Source: Oikopleura dioica
Lineage: Eukaryota > Chordata > Appendicularia > Copelata > Oikopleuridae
Length of the DNA: 64,000 bases
Direction of reading: 5' to 3'
Assembly: GCA_907165135.1 (NCBI GenBank)
Contig: OU015570.1
Location: forward strand, 2,073,525 to 2,137,524
The position numbers and the translations under genes were made by a program. The notes under the pieces were generated by a model, which worked only from the letters and a program-made list of their open reading frames with translations, did not search any database and was not told where the DNA came from. Below, piece after piece: positions 63,841 to 64,000 of the stretch; the stretch's first letter is position 1, and every line of letters starts with the position of its first letter.

Positions 63841-64000
63841 CATCTAATGGGCTCTTCCCGGATGATAGTTTCATGGAAGACGATTTTTGTCAGGGAAGAA
63901 TTTCTTCAAACTGAAACTGCTGGATATTTAAAAATCAATGCATCATAAATATTGGGGAATCCGAAAATTTACTGATGAGAATTCGCGACCACGGGCAAAA

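Noticed and set aside
1-64000. tRNA, rRNA, riboswitch or bacterial ribosome binding sites
   Set aside because: None seen. Introns, TATA boxes and eukaryotic transposon families argue against bacterial features.

Overview
The window is eukaryotic DNA, most likely from an invertebrate animal with a compact genome. Genes are split by very short spliceosomal introns (about 37-65 bp, GT...AG, acceptors mostly TTTAG or TTTCAG). Some promoters have a TATA box close to the start codon, and there is a short internal TTAGGG-type array. I cannot name the species. Larvaceans, rotifers and nematodes all fit the intron size. No bacterial operon, rRNA, tRNA or CRISPR was seen.

Region 1 (1-15.9 kb) is a gene-dense cluster. 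On the + strand lie the end of a protein-primed family B DNA polymerase (Polinton/Maverick or adintovirus type, broken by one in-frame stop and a double frameshift) and two small unknown genes. On the - strand, converging on them, are at least seven intron-containing genes. They encode proline-rich, basic and membrane proteins: a mucin-like type I glycoprotein, a tail-anchored protein, an Asn-glycosylation-rich protein, and PPxY or poly-proline proteins. I could rejoin exons by phase for several of them. Two (11720-12918 and 13233-14250) are intact. The whole looks like one integrated virus-like element or its remains, but no capsid or integrase is recognisable here.

Region 2 (16.1-40.7 kb) is a nested structure. 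A foldback repeat has been split at CTAG by a 23.8 kb LTR retrotransposon (16424-40192, minus orientation). It has 338 bp LTRs that look identical, a 4 bp target duplication, a primer binding site and a polypurine tract. It keeps a Gag ORF, an upstream accessory ORF and a tandem RING-H2 ORF, but no pol. Inside it, in antisense, sits a 14.36 kb cassette bounded by about 0.6-0.7 kb inverted repeats (19700-34059). The cassette carries a string of compact intron-containing genes: a signal-peptide protein, a possible membrane-anchored envelope-like glycoprotein, a zinc-finger/acidic protein, a Ulp1/adenain-like cysteine protease and several unknowns. Several are interrupted by MITEs. This is the best candidate for a previously undescribed system.

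Region 3 (40.9-53.7 kb) holds a complete Ty3/gypsy element (42128-48613, LTRs identical by eye, CTTC duplication) nested in a TA-flanked MITE, and a 3.8 kb hAT transposon (49344-53138, 8 bp duplication GATGGGAG) that interrupts a host-like coding region. Copies of one mariner-type MITE sit at 40.9 kb and, inverted, inside the hAT.

Region 4 (53.7-64 kb) is mostly MITEs, a gag-only LTR element (57506-59736), a possible solo LTR, an SGNH-hydrolase relic, and one clean two-exon single-pass membrane protein gene (62353-62670).

Otherwise long open frames repeatedly need one-base corrections (about 1.4-1.6, 4.1, 5.9, 7.9, 8.6, 10.0, 43.5 and 58.4 kb). This could be young decay or residual assembly indels, and every broken-gene call should be read with that in mind.
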